From Enoplosus armatus (lineage: Eukaryota > Chordata > Actinopteri > Centrarchiformes > Enoplosidae), in assembly GCF_043641665.1 (NCBI RefSeq), contig NC_092184.1, positions 67,001 to 131,000 on the forward strand: 64,000 nucleotides of DNA, given 5' to 3'. The notes under the pieces are model-generated. The model saw nothing but the letters and a program-made list of their open reading frames with translations. It had not been told where the DNA came from and ran no database searches. The position numbers were made by a program, and so were the translations under genes. Within the stretch, counting starts at the first letter, position 1. The number at the start of each line of letters is the position of its first letter. Below, in pieces: positions 1 through 12,661 of the stretch.

Positions 1-49
1 CAACACAGGCCTCCCACTGGTCCACCTGTGGAACATGGTAGGAGATGAG
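1..49 (+). CDS. akap1: Penultimate coding exon of akap1 (A-kinase anchoring protein 1), partial
   Basis: The window opens inside an exon whose open frame (codons from position 2) reads NTGLPLVHLWNMVGDE and then meets a GT donor at 50 (GAG|GTACGG). An earlier GT at 38 is also possible, but the later one keeps the VGDE residues and joins smoothly, in phase 0, to the exon at 2778. The joined text has the look of the C-terminal edge of a Tudor domain: a VGDE turn followed by an SVNRTLAERGLG helix. AKAP1 is a mitochondrial outer-membrane scaffold that binds PKA and RNA through KH and Tudor domains, and in mammals it lies in the same chromosomal neighbourhood as CUEDC1. The identification rests on this short tail plus synteny, so another Tudor protein is not excluded. 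Confidence 0.7.
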
Positions 50-2777
50 GTACGGTGCTTGGATACACCTAGTTTGCAAAATTACCTTCATAATACAATG
101 CTCCGTACCACTTATAATTTTCCATTTGGTGTTAAGCTGCTGTCAATTAATTAAATTAACACTTCAATTAAACACTTCCTGCACTGATATTTCATATGAA
201 AAACCTCAAAGGACAATTTCTACATTTCCTGGTAGGCTTTCAATGTGAAACATCTGGAAATGTTGAATTTATTTTTTTTTTGACACTTGGATTTTATTAG
301 ATCTTTTTTTATGTCTAACAATAACACAGAACAACAACATAGCCAGGCACGGCGTCCAGATAAACATTCTATATTTAGAATAATGGACAGGGGGTCTTTA
401 TACAACTCCACATCATTGGTATATAGTCATCCATGATTGGCAGAGCATATAGTTAAAGATAGGTAAAAGAAATTTTAAGTGTGAGTGAGGATGAGTGGGG
501 CAAACCACCAGCCACATTCCTTATTCTGCAACCCAATAATATGCTGCATGATTCCCCAAATATTTTCCCAAACAAGTTGTTCAGGCAGATCCAAAAAATG
601 TGGTGGTTTGCCTCATTATCCCCACACTCTCTCCAACATCAATACTTTATATGTTTTCAGTGTATTAGTAATTTTATTAGTATTTAAGATTCTTCCAACA
701 GAATTCAGGACAATTCGCAGAACAAAATGTAGAAAAAAATGTTTCACACGTTTTTCCATTGTTGACTGGATATTTTATCATTTAATTATTTTTCCTATCT
801 CTCCTTGATATAGTTTGCAGTAGTTCCTCTACTTGGTAAAGTTTTGAAATGACTGATTTGGAACCTCCAGTGTATGCCTGTACAGTTAATTTGTTTATTC
901 CAATAGGTTCTGTATTTCCTAGATTTTTCCTGAATATCTGAAAAGGTCATGCTGTTCCAAATTGTATTTTTCTTAGTGTCTGAAAGCTGTGCTCTTATCC
1001 ATTAGTTTACAGTAGGCAGTGATAACTCCATTCGTCCATACAATTTGGTTTAAATTCTGTATCATATGCAACCCATTTTCTTTTTAACTGGGTCCACAAG
1101 TTTAATTGCTTCATAACATCAAACCAGGTGTAAGGAAAACGAGATCAATGGACTCAAGTGTCAAGTCTTGAAAAGTAATTTATGATCCCAATCATTGCTT
1201 ACATTGTCGAGCCAAAGAATTAGACTTCACAACTTTGCTAACACAGCCAAACATCAAGCAAGTGCAACAACACAAGACGTAGCGAGCCAGAGCCACCAAG
1301 AAGGCCAGCTCGGAGTCTGTCTTGCAGCCTTTTATTTCGCGAAGCTCTCTCAAACGACTAAAAGCCAGTCTTTCAAAGTTAGGCTGCCAAAAAAAAAGTA
1401 GTAATAAAACTGCGAGGCTGTGTGGTACGACAATATAGAAAGTCAAATAGAAATAGTCAAGGCTCAAAGACTTGCTTAGAAAAATGTCCCGAGTTTAGGA
1501 GAAGGAAAAAGAAACTTAAAGACATCCAAAAAGACTAAGATAACTAAAATGATGTTACTTGAACTCAAGGTGAGGACCAGCCTAAGGGACGGAGGTTGGT
1601 GAGGCTCTTTTCACCAACTGGCCAAAACAGGAGGAGTTTGGGATGGAAGAAAGCATTTCGTGCTGAAAACTCTATTCCTTTGTCTGAAACTTTTAAATCA
1701 TATTTCCTGACTCTAGTGAATTTAATTTAAGCTGTGGGCACAAAATTTCCATACCCTCAAACACCACTATGGCCATAACATAGTGTTTACAAAATCATTA
1801 CGGGAACACATGGTTTAACAGCAATCATATTTCAGAACATCATTCAAACAGTTATGTAGTATTCCTAACTACTTACTATCGCAACATAATTTCCAATACC
1901 GCTAATAGTTGCACAGACACAACACTTAATTTGACCGCACAATACAGTATAATAAGCTACAGTTTTACACACATAATTGCATCCTTAGTGAATTGAGAAC
2001 CATTATCTATGGTTGGTAGATGGCAATGTGGCAGAGAGAGAGAGATGTCGGTCTCTCCTCTTAGACTTAATCTCCAGCTAAAATAATCAAGAGTCATTTT
2101 GTTGGGTTCACATCTGGCTGTTACTTTGTTATCTTTGTAGGACGTGTATTTCGCAGGGGTGGAAAGTGTGTCCCAGACCAATATAATTCTGTATATATAA
2201 GAATATCTGCCAATATATGGGTATCGGTATTATTTTTATTCCCTGATATCGTTATTGGCCCCCCAAAAAACGTATTGGTCAGGCTCTAATTAGCATTGAG
2301 CTTCCTTCTGTGCCTTCCTTAAATGCCGTCCATGCGTGTTACAGCGCAATCTTCCTTCTAGGTCCATTATGCTTTATTCTCTCAGACAACAGACTCATTG
2401 TAACTTTTGATTTATCTCAGTCTTGAAATTATTGAATTCCTGCTTAATGTCATTCCTGAAGTCCATTATTTGCTGCTCAAGTTCAGTATTCAAGTCTTGC
2501 ACGTCCCTGCTTAGGCTTTGGATAGCTTTAACAGTGGTCAAGTCCCCCTCCTCGCCACCAGATTCCTCTCCGCACTGATTTTGTTTTTATTCGCTTTTTT
2601 GTTCCCCCTCATTGTAGTTTTTAGATTTCCCCTAAACTTTCTTGCCTCCAACCTCATTCATTCTAGGACATTTAAGTTTATTCACAAAAGAAGTGTTTCT
2701 ACACTAATAGTGTTTTTCGTGTTTCCTCGAGCTTTATTGATCTAGCAACAATAATCTGAATGTTTCTCTTCTTCCAG
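50..2777 (+). other. Last intron of akap1
   Basis: The intron lies between the donor at 50 and the acceptor TTCTTCCAG ending at 2777. Apart from a hAT-type MITE piece near 2.2 kb I see only AT-rich unique-looking sequence. The short open frames here carry no recognisable domain. Confidence 0.65.
2175..2288 (-). mobile_element. hAT-type MITE fragment
   Basis: The stretch with GGTATCGGTATT, then CCCTGATATCG, then ATTGGCCCCC and a terminal GGCTCTA matches, in reverse orientation, the left end of the hAT element that starts at 26712 (TAGAGCCC, CCAATACTGG, CCAATACCGATATT). The 2288 end is the element terminus; the other end is unclear. It is non-coding. Confidence 0.6.
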
Positions 2778-2840
2778 GTGATTTCAGTGAACCGTACGCT
2801 GGCAGAGAGGGGCCTGGGTGTTTGGGTGGATGGATTCTGA
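2778..2840 (+). CDS. akap1: Terminal coding exon of akap1
   Basis: Preceded by a clear pyrimidine tract and AG acceptor (TTTCTCTTCTTCCAG), this exon reads VISVNRTLAERGLGVWVDGF and stops at TGA 2838-2840. It continues the frame of exon 1-49 in phase 0. The residues complete the Tudor-like C-terminus. No other splice acceptor nearby gives a comparable open frame. Confidence 0.72.
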   Translation: MISVNRTLAERGLGVWVDGF

Positions 2841-3110
2841 ACTCCTAACATGCTCTGACCCCACCGCCCCCACCTCTGGATCTAAGAAGATTGTTTTTCC
2901 TTTCTTTATTTTTTGTTCCCACCCCTTGGAAAAGAAATTAAAAAAATTTTGCAGGCATAATCTTCAAGAACACAGCACTGCTTCAAAATAAGACAACCTT
3001 CCCCTTTTGTTCTTGTTCACAAAAAGAACTTAACGGAAGAGGTACTTGTACATTTTTAGAAAAAAAAATCTATATTGTAACTAAATAAAGGTTCAACCAA
3101 TATTTTTTTC
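2841..3110 (+). other. akap1 3' UTR with polyadenylation signal
   Basis: Non-coding sequence after the akap1 stop includes AATAAA at 3084-3089, followed by a T-rich and then TG-rich stretch, as expected at a vertebrate cleavage site. The exact cleavage point cannot be fixed; about 3100-3120 is likely. Confidence 0.55.
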
Positions 3111-4541
3111 CTCCCCCATTTTACCTTAATTTTTAATCTTGGCCTTTGCTCACTGACTGTGATCATCATGCTGTGTGGAAGGACAAACGCCTCCATCAGT
3201 CTATGTTGACATTTGTTGTAAACAGTTTTGAGTTTCATTGACACCTCAGCTATAGTTGTCTGTAGGTCAATACAGTTGATTTAGCAGATTTTGGGCTTTT
3301 TTTTGTCTGGATAGAATGTAGTGGGCAAAAGGGCTAAAGAGACTGAAAGGTGATTGCATGGCAAAGAGCAGAAGAGGTCAGAGGGTGATCCCTGGTGGAG
3401 CACCAAGCACCCAGCTGGTCTGCCTGGCCCTGTGGCTTCAAGATACATGGACTTCTCTGGGGTCTCCATTCAGAGATGCTGCTGCTGCATTTCCAACTAT
3501 GACAGAGGAGTGAGGTGGTTGCCTTTGCCCTACTTTTCTCCACCAACTTGCCCCGCGTTACAGAGGAACCAGGAAACGGCTTTTTAAATTGGAATTCAAA
3601 GTAGGGCAAGATTTCTTAAACTCATAATTTCTAAGATGACATCTTCTGACAGCAAGGCAACATACGGCTGATAATATAGATCATTACTTACTGTTTGTAA
3701 TCCTCAGATTACATATGCTCTGTTTTTAAAGACTGCCATAACTGTAAAGATACACTCCGATTTTGTTATTGCCCCTTAAAATCCCCAAATTTAGTGTCCT
3801 GTCCTGAAAGATTTTTTTTTTATATATTTTGCGCACAAGAGATTTATTCTGCTCAAGATATTATAATTTAAAAAAAAAAAACTATAGGAATGATAAGAAT
3901 TTTGCAAATTAACAGCACCATAACGGAGTCAAGTGCTTTTTTAAGTTCATTAAAACACTAAATCCGTCTGTATTGACTAGTCTTCACTGATATATCATTA
4001 CCAATATTTCATGTTGGTCTAATTACTGTATGTCTCATGGGTGTCCTCTAGTTTAAGAATTCCAAAGAAATGTGGATTTTTCCAAGCTGGGATGCAGCAT
4101 TAATACAGTTTGCCATCATACTTCTCCAGATCAGATGAATCCCATAGTACTGCTGGTATCCTGAAGCTCGGGGCTCTACAAAGACGAAATAATGAGGGAT
4201 CCACTTAAAACTGACTGATGTGAGAAACCCTACTCACGATTTAGTTTACAGTACTGCTTTTCAGTGTCGACTTATATTAATGTTGCTCTGAATCCAGTCT
4301 GTCGTCAGTATGCATGCGCAACTCTGTTTTACACTCTTTGTTGTGGTTAAAGTGGATTGCGTTACAAAGCAGGGCCTTGTTCTTCACATGTGGATAACGG
4401 GAGTTAACTGTGATTATTGATGATTCGACACAAGCCTGGATTTTGCACTTCTTCAAAGCTGGCTTAAAGTTAATTTGGATCTGTTATAGTAACAAGTACT
4501 CAAGGCCAAACCTGTGAACTGTTGATATAATTCTGATTTCA
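3111..4541. other. Intergenic, nothing recognised
   Basis: AT-rich sequence with short homopolymer runs. The three overlapping open frames near 3.3-3.6 kb (both strands) show no domain, signal peptide or splice context. Confidence 0.5.
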
Positions 4542-5596
4542 GGGGCCTGTATAACAAAGCAAGTTCAATTTAGTCTGGCTCTGTTGCACATGAGAGAAGT
4601 TTTCTGCCAGTTAAGTTTAGGCATTGAAACTACTTGGTGAGTCTTTCTAAGTAGTTTTGGTGCCTAAACCTAACCAAACTGTGACTGTTAACCCTGTGAA
4701 AGAATGGTTTTATAAAAAGTACTACTTTAGGTTTAGGAAAAGATCATGGTTTGGGTTAAAAATTAAAGTCAAAATTGAGCTTCACATGGCACACAAATGG
4801 CAATTTCCTGGTTGAAGGTCCTGTGTTTGACCCATTCATCCATCCCAACCTGCACCCTACATGGATTTGTCACTCTTTATACTACATCACATGACTTCCT
4901 AAAGTCTTTCTGCTAGATAAGTGTTAGCCTTTCTGCCAGAAAGTCCTGAAGGCAAACATCTCCCTTAATCTCTGATTGGGTCCCCGGTTTCACTGAAACA
5001 TTGGTGATCCTGGATAACTGGTATCACAAAACTGGTTATCAACTGGCTCTGTTAACTCTGGGTTTTCCAATCTAAGAGCACATTCTGGTGAAAGAGGCAG
5101 CGTTGTTAATTGCAATCATCATCATCAGAACCATTAGTGGAGTACTTGATATCACAAGATGAAACAGTGATACCCACCGGGACATTGGGTTACTGAGGCA
5201 ACAAAAACATGATACTCTGCGAGGTGGGGGATGTATATAATATAAACACACAACTTGAACACAATACAAAATTGTAGAAAATGATATTCAAACATTAAAA
5301 TTGAGGCCAAGTTATTTAGTTCCCAGTTTGTTGTTTTAGGTGTCCACTCTGGGTTTTAAACACATCTAACAAAGTGATTCTACTGGTCTATAAAATATTT
5401 TTTACTCTTGTCAATTTTCCAGTGATCTGATTGGTTAGAAGGTGGGTTGTTGACAGGTTTTGATGTGATCCTCTGAGCATATGTCACGATGTTAATGTGT
5501 AAAAGTCAGCCAGCTTTGAGATGCAGGAAAATGTATGTGACTTGAGCCAAAAGATAGCCAGCTAACCCACTATTTGCACTTCATGATACAGGCCCC
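4542..5596. mobile_element. Non-autonomous Harbinger-like element
   Basis: The ends are inverted copies: GGGGCCTGTAT at 4542-4552 and ATACAGGCCCC at 5586-5596. Inside there is no transposase frame. The GGCCTGTA start resembles the fragment at 59932 in this same window and abundant fish MITEs that I associate with PIF/Harbinger. I could not make out a clean 3-bp target duplication, so the superfamily is an inference. Confidence 0.55.
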
Positions 5597-7090
5597 AGAA
5601 TGGAACTATTTTGTTATTGAGAATCATGAAGATCTTATGGTGTAATTATCAATTTTTACAAAAATGTATTTCCTTTATTCTCAAATATGTAAAGAGAAAA
5701 CTGTCATATTGGAACTCTGGCGAAAGTTAAGCCTAAAAAAATAACCTGACTAGGACGAGACTAGCTTGGAGGGTTAAGTTTCCCTGATTTACTTAAGTAA
5801 TCCTATTTTACCTGGTAATCTTGCATTGTGAAACACTCGTCTGGATAAGTTCGACCACATTTGAAGAACAGGGTTCTGCTAAGCAGGGAGAACCACAGTC
5901 CTACAACTGCATTTTACCGTTGCTTTTAAGTTAAATCTGCATTTGAATGTGTCTTGTCACTGTAGTATAGATCTGTTTTTTCAGACAAAAAACAGGAATC
6001 ATATTGTTTATCCAATGTTATTAAGTCAGACCTTCTCTGTGTTTGCACTTCTTACATGGCAATGTTGGATTCAGTCTGAAGGGGCTGAAAATTAATTTCC
6101 ACAATGATGTAACTCTAAATAACATTGACTCCATATCTTTGAGTCTCTTTTCAATGGAATGGAAATCACTGTTGATCTAGCAATAAGGCAGCTTTATTAT
6201 GACGAATTGAAGGACAGCATGGGGAAATGGGTTTAAGTGTTACATTTGACAGACTGAGAACAGGAAAGTTCGCTGCATAACGTCAACATAACAGGTAAAA
6301 AAAACACTAAATAATAATACGTAACTTCAATAATGTATCTCAGGAATAATTAATTCCGTGGTTAATTGGTGAACGGGGATGATTTTGCTTGAAAAGAGTG
6401 ATGTGATACTGAATTACATAGAAGGCATTTCTTGAAGAATAGGCCATACTAGTATATATCCTCCCCATCTTTAAAACAACAACCCACCCCCACCCCCCAG
6501 TTTGATCAATCTACAGTTTTGTTAATTTCTTTGTAAATAAGATATTTGACTGTACTTTTCTATTACACTGGAGAGAAAGATATATAAAAGGGAACATTAT
6601 TATATTTTGTTTCTGTTTGGTTTGTTCTGGTTCATCCTGCCTCCCCTTGTTTAGCCACTCAATGTTCTCAAGCTCGGGGGACTGATTTTTAACTGTTTGC
6701 ATACCTGGACAAGTCATCATTTGATCATTTAAATGGGTGTTAAGCTCTTGTGCCCAAAAGCATTTAACATGTATAGATCAGTTTTTGCTAGTCTCATTTT
6801 AAGTTTGATTTGTTGATTGTACAGATCTAATAGGGAAAAAAAATAAAAGATATTGGAAGTGTTTATGGTACTTTCTTTTTCTCATAGCTCTTGACTGGAA
6901 CTAATTGCTTAAGCACATTTTCTGAAACACTGTTGCAGTTCACAAAACTTAAAAACAATCACCTAACCCTAACCCTCAGAGGGGAAGAGGTCAAGCCTGT
7001 GCCCTCACAGGAGAACATGCTTGTCACTTAGCGATTCAAATCTTTCCCATAAGTGAGATACTAAGGAATTCCTGTCCTAATCCCATCAAA
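5597..7090. other. Intergenic, nothing recognised
   Basis: AT-rich non-coding sequence. It contains two and a half CCCTAA telomere-type units at 6962-6976, which is too short to matter. Confidence 0.5.
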
Positions 7091-7099
7091 CCCAATTTA

Positions 7100-8725
7100 A
7101 GAAAAAAAAATGGTGTGCTACACCTACACCATTCAATCAGTGGCTCTACAGGCTCTACAGTGGCTCTATAGGAGAGCTACAGGAGGAAACTGGAGGAACA
7201 TCTGGGGCAGAATAACACCAGGGATGTCTGGAGAGGACCTAAGAAGATCTCTGGACATGAAAAAGGTGAGGGGAGACACCAGGACAGTGGAGACAGGGAC
7301 TGGGCTAACCAACTGAACCTGTTTTTCAACAGATTCGATTCTGCCCAGTCCCCCCCCCCCCCCACCTATCCTGCCCCCTCTTCACACCTCCCCAATCTGC
7401 CCTCCACTCCACCCCCCTGCTCATCCCCTTCCTTATTAACACTGTCACCAGTCCACGCTGTCATCTACCTACTACACAGATCCCTTTCCCACCTGGAAAA
7501 CACTGGAAGCACTGTGAGGATCATGTTCTTTGACTTCTCCAGTGCCTTCAACACCATCCAGCCAGCACTGCTGAGGGTGAAGTTGGAGGGAGCGGGAGTT
7601 GACTGTCTCCTGGCTTCATGGACAATCAACTACCTCACCAACAGACCACAGTATGTGAGGCTCCGGGACTGTGTGTCTGATGTGGTGGTCTGCAGCACGG
7701 GGGCCCCCCAGGGTACGGTTCTCTCTCCATTCCTCTTCACTCTCTACACCTCGGGACTTCAGACACAACACTGTCAGTTGCCACATCCAGAAGTTCTCTG
7801 ACGACACTGCCATCATTGGATGTGTGTCTGAGGGGAACGACCTGGAATACAGGGAGGTCATCAGCGACTTTGTCAGCTGGTGTGAGCTCAACCAGCTTCA
7901 CATCAACGCCAGCAAGACGAAGGAGATGATGATCGATTTCAGGAGGAAGACATCCAGCATCACACCAGTGAACATCCAGGGTTTGGACATTGAGGTGGTG
8001 GAGAACTACAAATTCCTGGGTGTTCCCCTGAACAATAAACTGGACTGGTTTGACCACACTCAGGCCCTGTACAAGAAGGGTCAAAGCCGCCTCCACCTGC
8101 TGAGGAGGCTGAGGTCCTTCGGTGTGTGCAGGAAACTGCTCCGGACTTTTTATGACACTGTGGTAGCTTCGGCTATCTTCTATGCTGTGGTCTGCTGGGG
8201 AGGGGGTGGGGCAGCACGGACAGGGACAGGAGGAGGCTCAATAGACTGATTAGGCGAGCCGGCTCTGTTCTGGACTGCTCACTGGACTCCATTGAGGAGG
8301 TGGGGGAGAGGAGGATGTTAGCCAAGCTGACATCCATCATGGACAACACCTCCCAACCCCTGCACGAGACTGTGGGGGCCCTGAGCAGCTCCTTCAGCAG
8401 CAGACTGTTACACCCACGGTGTAAGAAGGAGCGCTACCGCAGGTCGTTCATTCCTACGGCTATAAGACTGTTTAACTGCACATAAATCTGCACAAATTGT
8501 ACATACTTTATATTTTCCGTGTATATATTTATTTTTGTCCCCCATATTTTTTACATCTGTATTTATTATTTGTATATTGTTTTTTCTTTTTAAAAAATAC
8601 TTCTAATTCTTATTGACACAGTGCTTGTCTGCTGTGTTTCTGCACCTTTTTGTCTTTGCTGTTGTGACGTGTAAATTTCCTCGCTGTGGGATTAATAAAA
8701 GTCTAAGTCTAAGTCTTTTATGATG
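7100..8725 (+). mobile_element. Rex1-like LINE, 5'-truncated, frameshifted reverse transcriptase
   Basis: The C-terminal half of a non-LTR reverse transcriptase spans about 7120-8485. Visible blocks in order are FFDFSSAFNTIQP (RT motif A, 7523 on), GAPQGTVLSPFLFTLY (motif B), KFSDDTAIIG (motif C, with FSDD where FADD is usual), LHINASKTKEMMIDFRR and FLGVPLNNKLDW, then the tail ending RRSFIPTAIRLFNCT. The frame shifts at about 7753 (one extra G in TCGGGACTTC) and again near 8200 in a G-rich run. The 3' end is a TCTAAG microsatellite tail at 8699-8718, typical of CR1/L2/Rex1-group LINEs. It is a dead, 5'-truncated copy. A C-run at 7352 interrupts the spacer between the N-terminal piece and the RT. 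Confidence 0.85.
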
Positions 8726-8789
8726 CATAATTTCTATACGTCTCGTAGTTGGTTTAAATAACCTTCCCGTCCTTGACCTCAAACGACCC

Positions 8790-9270
8790 CTAGATCCATA
8801 CCAGAAGGGAGGTCAGTAACAGGGCCCATTGCAGTCTCCCACTCCCTAGGGCCCTCTGTTGGACAGAGTTCCTTATCTCCAGATTGTGATTCAAGTGGCT
8901 AGCTCCCATGAGTATGTGATGGATGCACTTCATCCTCCAGGCTTGTCTCAGCAGTACTCAGCATTATCCATGACCCCGAAGACCTGGCAACAGTACCCAT
9001 CAAGTCCACATCATCAGAGATGGTCATTCCAGTAAAGTCCGTTCCAGATTGAGATTTCGTGTGAGGGAGAGGAAGGAAGTTAACAGGCATTATCATGTTG
9101 CGATGTACTGTCTTTTCCTGACCAAATGAACTGCCCTGGTGTGGCTACCAACCAGTATATCCGTGACAGTGTAGATGGTAGTCTCCCGATGGTCAGCAAG
9201 TTTCCGTTTACCACTCTCCCTTATTGGGCAACAGCACTCTATCTCCAATCTCCACAGGTGTACATGAGTA
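8790..9270 (-). mobile_element. Ty3/gypsy retrotransposon relic, integrase C-terminus
   Basis: On the minus strand, about 9265 to 9096 reads ...KRKLADHRETTIYTVTDILVG... and then, after a frameshift near 9110, VHRNMIMPVNFLPLP (9105 down to 9060). This order (basic KLAD block, a strand ending in V, then a VHRN..L/M.P..FLPLP close) is the GPY/F-type C-terminal end of gypsy integrases. No LTR or other pol domain is recognisable on either side. It is a small fossil. Confidence 0.55.
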
Positions 9271-9593
9271 GGTGAAAGCAAACATAGAGCCATAAGTTAG
9301 TTTCAGTTACCTTTATTGAGTTCAGGTTTGAACATCGTTGGATTGTTTGTTCCTTTGTTCAAACCCACCATGCAGTACTACTGTTTGGGAGGAGGCTGCC
9401 CGCCCTTTCCTGATTTTTATGGTGATGATGATGTCATGACTGACATCATTGGGCCAAACCAAGTGGAGGGGTTTATTTTCTGTAGGAAGGTTTTGTCTTG
9501 TTTGTTTGAGGCATTTTAAAGTAATGCGTTTGGATTACTTACCTTCTATAGCCTTCTGTAAATGAGCTGATACATACGTCCATGAATGTTATT

Positions 9594-9770
9594 TAATTTC
9601 CTTGGTCTAGACCAGGTCTAGTAAGGTCTAGGTCTAGACTTGGTCTAGAGTAAGCACTTGGCAACAGTGGCAATGAAAAACTCCCTTTAAACAGGCAGAC
9701 ACCTTGAGCTGAACCAGGCTCTGTGTGGGCATCTGCCTTGACTGGGAGACGGATAGAGCAACTGCAACTA
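9594..9770 (-). mobile_element. L2 LINE 3'-region fragment (outer part, left)
   Basis: The text AGCACTTGGCAACAGTGGCA, then AACTCCCTTTAAACAGGCAG and GAACCAGGCTCTG, matches the L2 3' region at 48580-48680. It stops where that copy runs into its GA repeat. The matching continuation is found at 12617, after the inserted LINE. Confidence 0.6.
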
Positions 9771-9799
9771 CTGAAGGCATATGTAAGGCTGTCCAAAAT

Positions 9800-12600
9800 A
9801 TAGATTACAGAGAACAGCAAACAAAGCAAAACTGAAAGTATGTACAAACAAAATGAAAACAACAAAAAAGAACCACTGGTTTGACAAATACTGTCAAAAC
9901 CTGAAAAAACAAGTGAGAAAATTGTCTAACCTAAAACACAAAGACCCTACACACAATAAAATATACCTTCAGTATTGTGAAACACTTAAGACATATAAAA
10001 ATACAATTAGAACCAAAAAGATAATCCATACTCAGAAACAATTAGACCTACTTGAAGAGAGTATGGAATCTAACTCCTTCTGGCACCAGTGGACCTCTGT
10101 CTGTCAATCTGAGCCTGAGGAGCTGGTCATACAGGACAGAGACATATGGACTGAACATTTTCAGACCATATTTGGGCCAACAATAACAAGAACTGATTTA
10201 GAAACCAAACAAATACTTGAAAAACTACAAAACATGGAATTGATATGTAAAGACAACCAAAACCCCCTTGGTGTCCCCATTACTATGAACAATTTGAAAA
10301 TAAAACTGAAGACCCTCAAAAGCAAAAAAGCACTAGCTGTATGGGCAAGGTGCTCTGCAGCATCCTCAACTCCCATATAGTTGAATTCCTCAATGTCCTG
10401 CATAAAAATCTGATTGGTTTCATGCCTAACCATTGCACATCACATCTTCACCCTCACCACTGTCATTAAGACACGTGAACTAAGATAAAAATAAAATGTA
10501 TTCATGTTTTGTAGATTTCAAAAAGGCCTTTGACAGTATTTGGCATGAAGGGCTCTTTTATCGATTATTAGAGAATGGCATAGGAGGTCAAATCAAAACT
10601 ATGTATTTGAATAACAGATGTGTAATTAAAATTGGAAACAAAAGAACAAATTACTTCTCACAGTACCGTGGGGTGAAAGCTTTGAAGGGGGGTTTGGAGT
10701 CATTATCCTGCTGTAGTATGAATCCCTCCCCACAAAGATTCAAACCAGAGGGTATAGTCTCCGAAGAATGGAGTGGGTCAGGGTGTTGTCGATTCGGTGC
10801 AGGTGTCCAACTCCAGAGTAGGCAAAACATCCCCAGACTTGAATATTCCCACCACCATGTTTCACTGTTGGTTTGAAACACTGCTGTATCATTCTCTCTC
10901 TTGTTCGTCTCTTTACATACACCCTTCTGTTACTGCCATACATCTCAAACTTGGATTCATCAGTAAATAGGACTTTTCGTCATCCACAGTAAAATGCTGG
11001 TATTTCTTAGCCCACCCCAAGCGTTTGGCCTTGTTTCCCCTTCTGAGAAGTGGTGTAGAAACTGCTACTCGTCCTCTGAGACCACCACAAGACAGCCTTC
11101 TTTTGACAGTACTTTTGATGATAAGAGTCTTATGTTCTTTATTTAGCAAATTCTGTGTCTGTGATGAAGTTGCTTTTCTATCTCTCGGTGAACTAAGCTT
11201 GACGTATTGATCTTCTGATGTGTGGTCACTTTTGGTCTGCCTGCTTTGAATACAACTGATCCGGTTTCTGCAAAGCGTTTTAGAGTTCCATGCACTGCCC
11301 CCTTAGAAACCCTTAGTCTAGCCATGATTTGACACTGAGAAAGCCCCTCTTTGCTCAGAATAACAATTTGACTTCTGACACTTTCACTTAGTTTGGATGC
11401 CATGTTTCCCACGATCACAATGCTACTTAGTAAGCAATGATCTGCTGGAAACTTGAGGCACAGCCATATTTATAACAGGTGAACACTGGCTGCAAGCTGA
11501 GTTAATTGAATGAGTGTGTGTTTTTAAATGTTTTGGAATCCCTCAAACTTTGATTATTTCCAGGTTTACGTGAAAATATTTGAGATTTTCAATGTGGTCT
11601 CAGACTTTTGGACCCCACTGTATATAAATACATTTGCAGAACAACCACAAACATCTACAGTTTTGCTGATGAATTGGTTCTCCTGTCTCCCTCCAGAGAG
11701 GGCTTACAGCAGAGCCTGGACATCCTCCACAAGTTCAGCCAAACATGGGAACTAACTATAAATATAGAAAACCTATTGACCTTTCAAAAACAATACAACT
11801 CTCTGAAAAACTGTGCAAAAACATACTTCCATACATCCATACATCCACAGACACACAGCCAGTAATGCCTGCAGCAGGGCAGAACTTGGACAATACCCTC
11901 TAATAATTAAAATCCAAAAGCGAGCCTTCAAATTCTATAAACACCTGCTATCTAGCGACCCCCACTCCTACCAGTACAAGGCCCTTTAGTGCCAGGAGTT
12001 GAACCAAGATAAGAGTCTTCTCTGCCGGCTGATCCTGAGGCTCTGCCCACGAGCACCAGGGCTTCAGGACCGACACCAAACAATCTGGCACAATCACCTC
12101 AAAACAAAAAGAAAATTATATCACTTACTGGAACGAAACAGGCAAATTACAAAGTAAATTAGAATTCTATTTGACCCTAAACAGAGAGTGCACAGTGGCA
12201 GAGTACCTGACCACCGTGACCAACGGAAAACTAAGGAAGATGTTGACGATGTACAGACTGAGTGGACACAGTGTGGCCATAGAGACAGGCCGTCACAGGC
12301 AGAACAGGCTGCAGGAGGCCAGGCTGTGTTCACTTTGTCATCAAAGAGAGGTTGAGACAGAATCTCACTTCTTACTTTACTGTGACAAATATAAACATGT
12401 CATATATATCCTGAGTTGAATCCATCCCCCCAATCCTCAAAGGCTGCTCTATTTATGTGGAGAGAAAACTCAGTGTGCTCTATTAGCTGCACAATATGTT
12501 GACTGTTGTCACTGTGAGAGAAACAAGTCATATGACTGTTGATATGCACATATTATTGTATATTTATTACTAATCATCTGTTCAATCAATGTTAATCGTT
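9800..12600 (+). mobile_element. Degenerate non-LTR retrotransposon interrupted by a Tc1
   Basis: An open stretch from 9853 to 10380 is lysine-rich and resembles the linker before a LINE RT domain (KKNHWFDKYCQNL... WTEHFQTIFG). RT motif A is seen at 10505 (FVDFKKAFDSIWHEGLFYRL) and ends at the RGVK block at 10668. After the Tc1 insertion the RT resumes at about 11650 with SFADELVLLSPS; the catalytic FADD is FADE here. The C-terminal region near 12171-12419 ends with a C-x2-C...H...C knuckle (LCSLCHQ...ESHFLLYC). The segment normally lying between RGVK and FADD is missing, so part was deleted at the Tc1 junction. The clade is not assigned. Confidence 0.75.
10680..11620 (-). mobile_element. Truncated Tc1-like transposon
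   Basis: The right end keeps a terminal repeat ending ...GGACCCCACTG at 11620 followed by TA. On the minus strand the transposase begins at 11403 (MASKLSESVRSQIVILSKEG), with helix-turn-helix text, then [36 protein letters not shown] and FILQQDND (second catalytic D). It breaks off there at about 10680, so the third catalytic residue, the C-terminus and the left inverted repeat are gone. It is the same family as the relic at 37646-38410. Confidence 0.85.
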
Positions 12601-12616
12601 TTCTGTACTGCTCTGG

Positions 12617-12627
12617 CAATATAGCCT

Positions 12628-12661
<34 letters not shown>

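Noticed and set aside
1..37. Splice donor at 38 for the left-edge exon
   Set aside because: The donor at 50 keeps the Tudor-like VGDE residues and the same phase, so it explains the protein better.
6962..6976. Telomere-like CCCTAA units
   Set aside because: Only about two and a half units, expected by chance in AT-rich DNA.
7671..8249. 192-codon open frame as a host gene
   Set aside because: It is the frameshifted continuation of the Rex1-like LINE reverse transcriptase.
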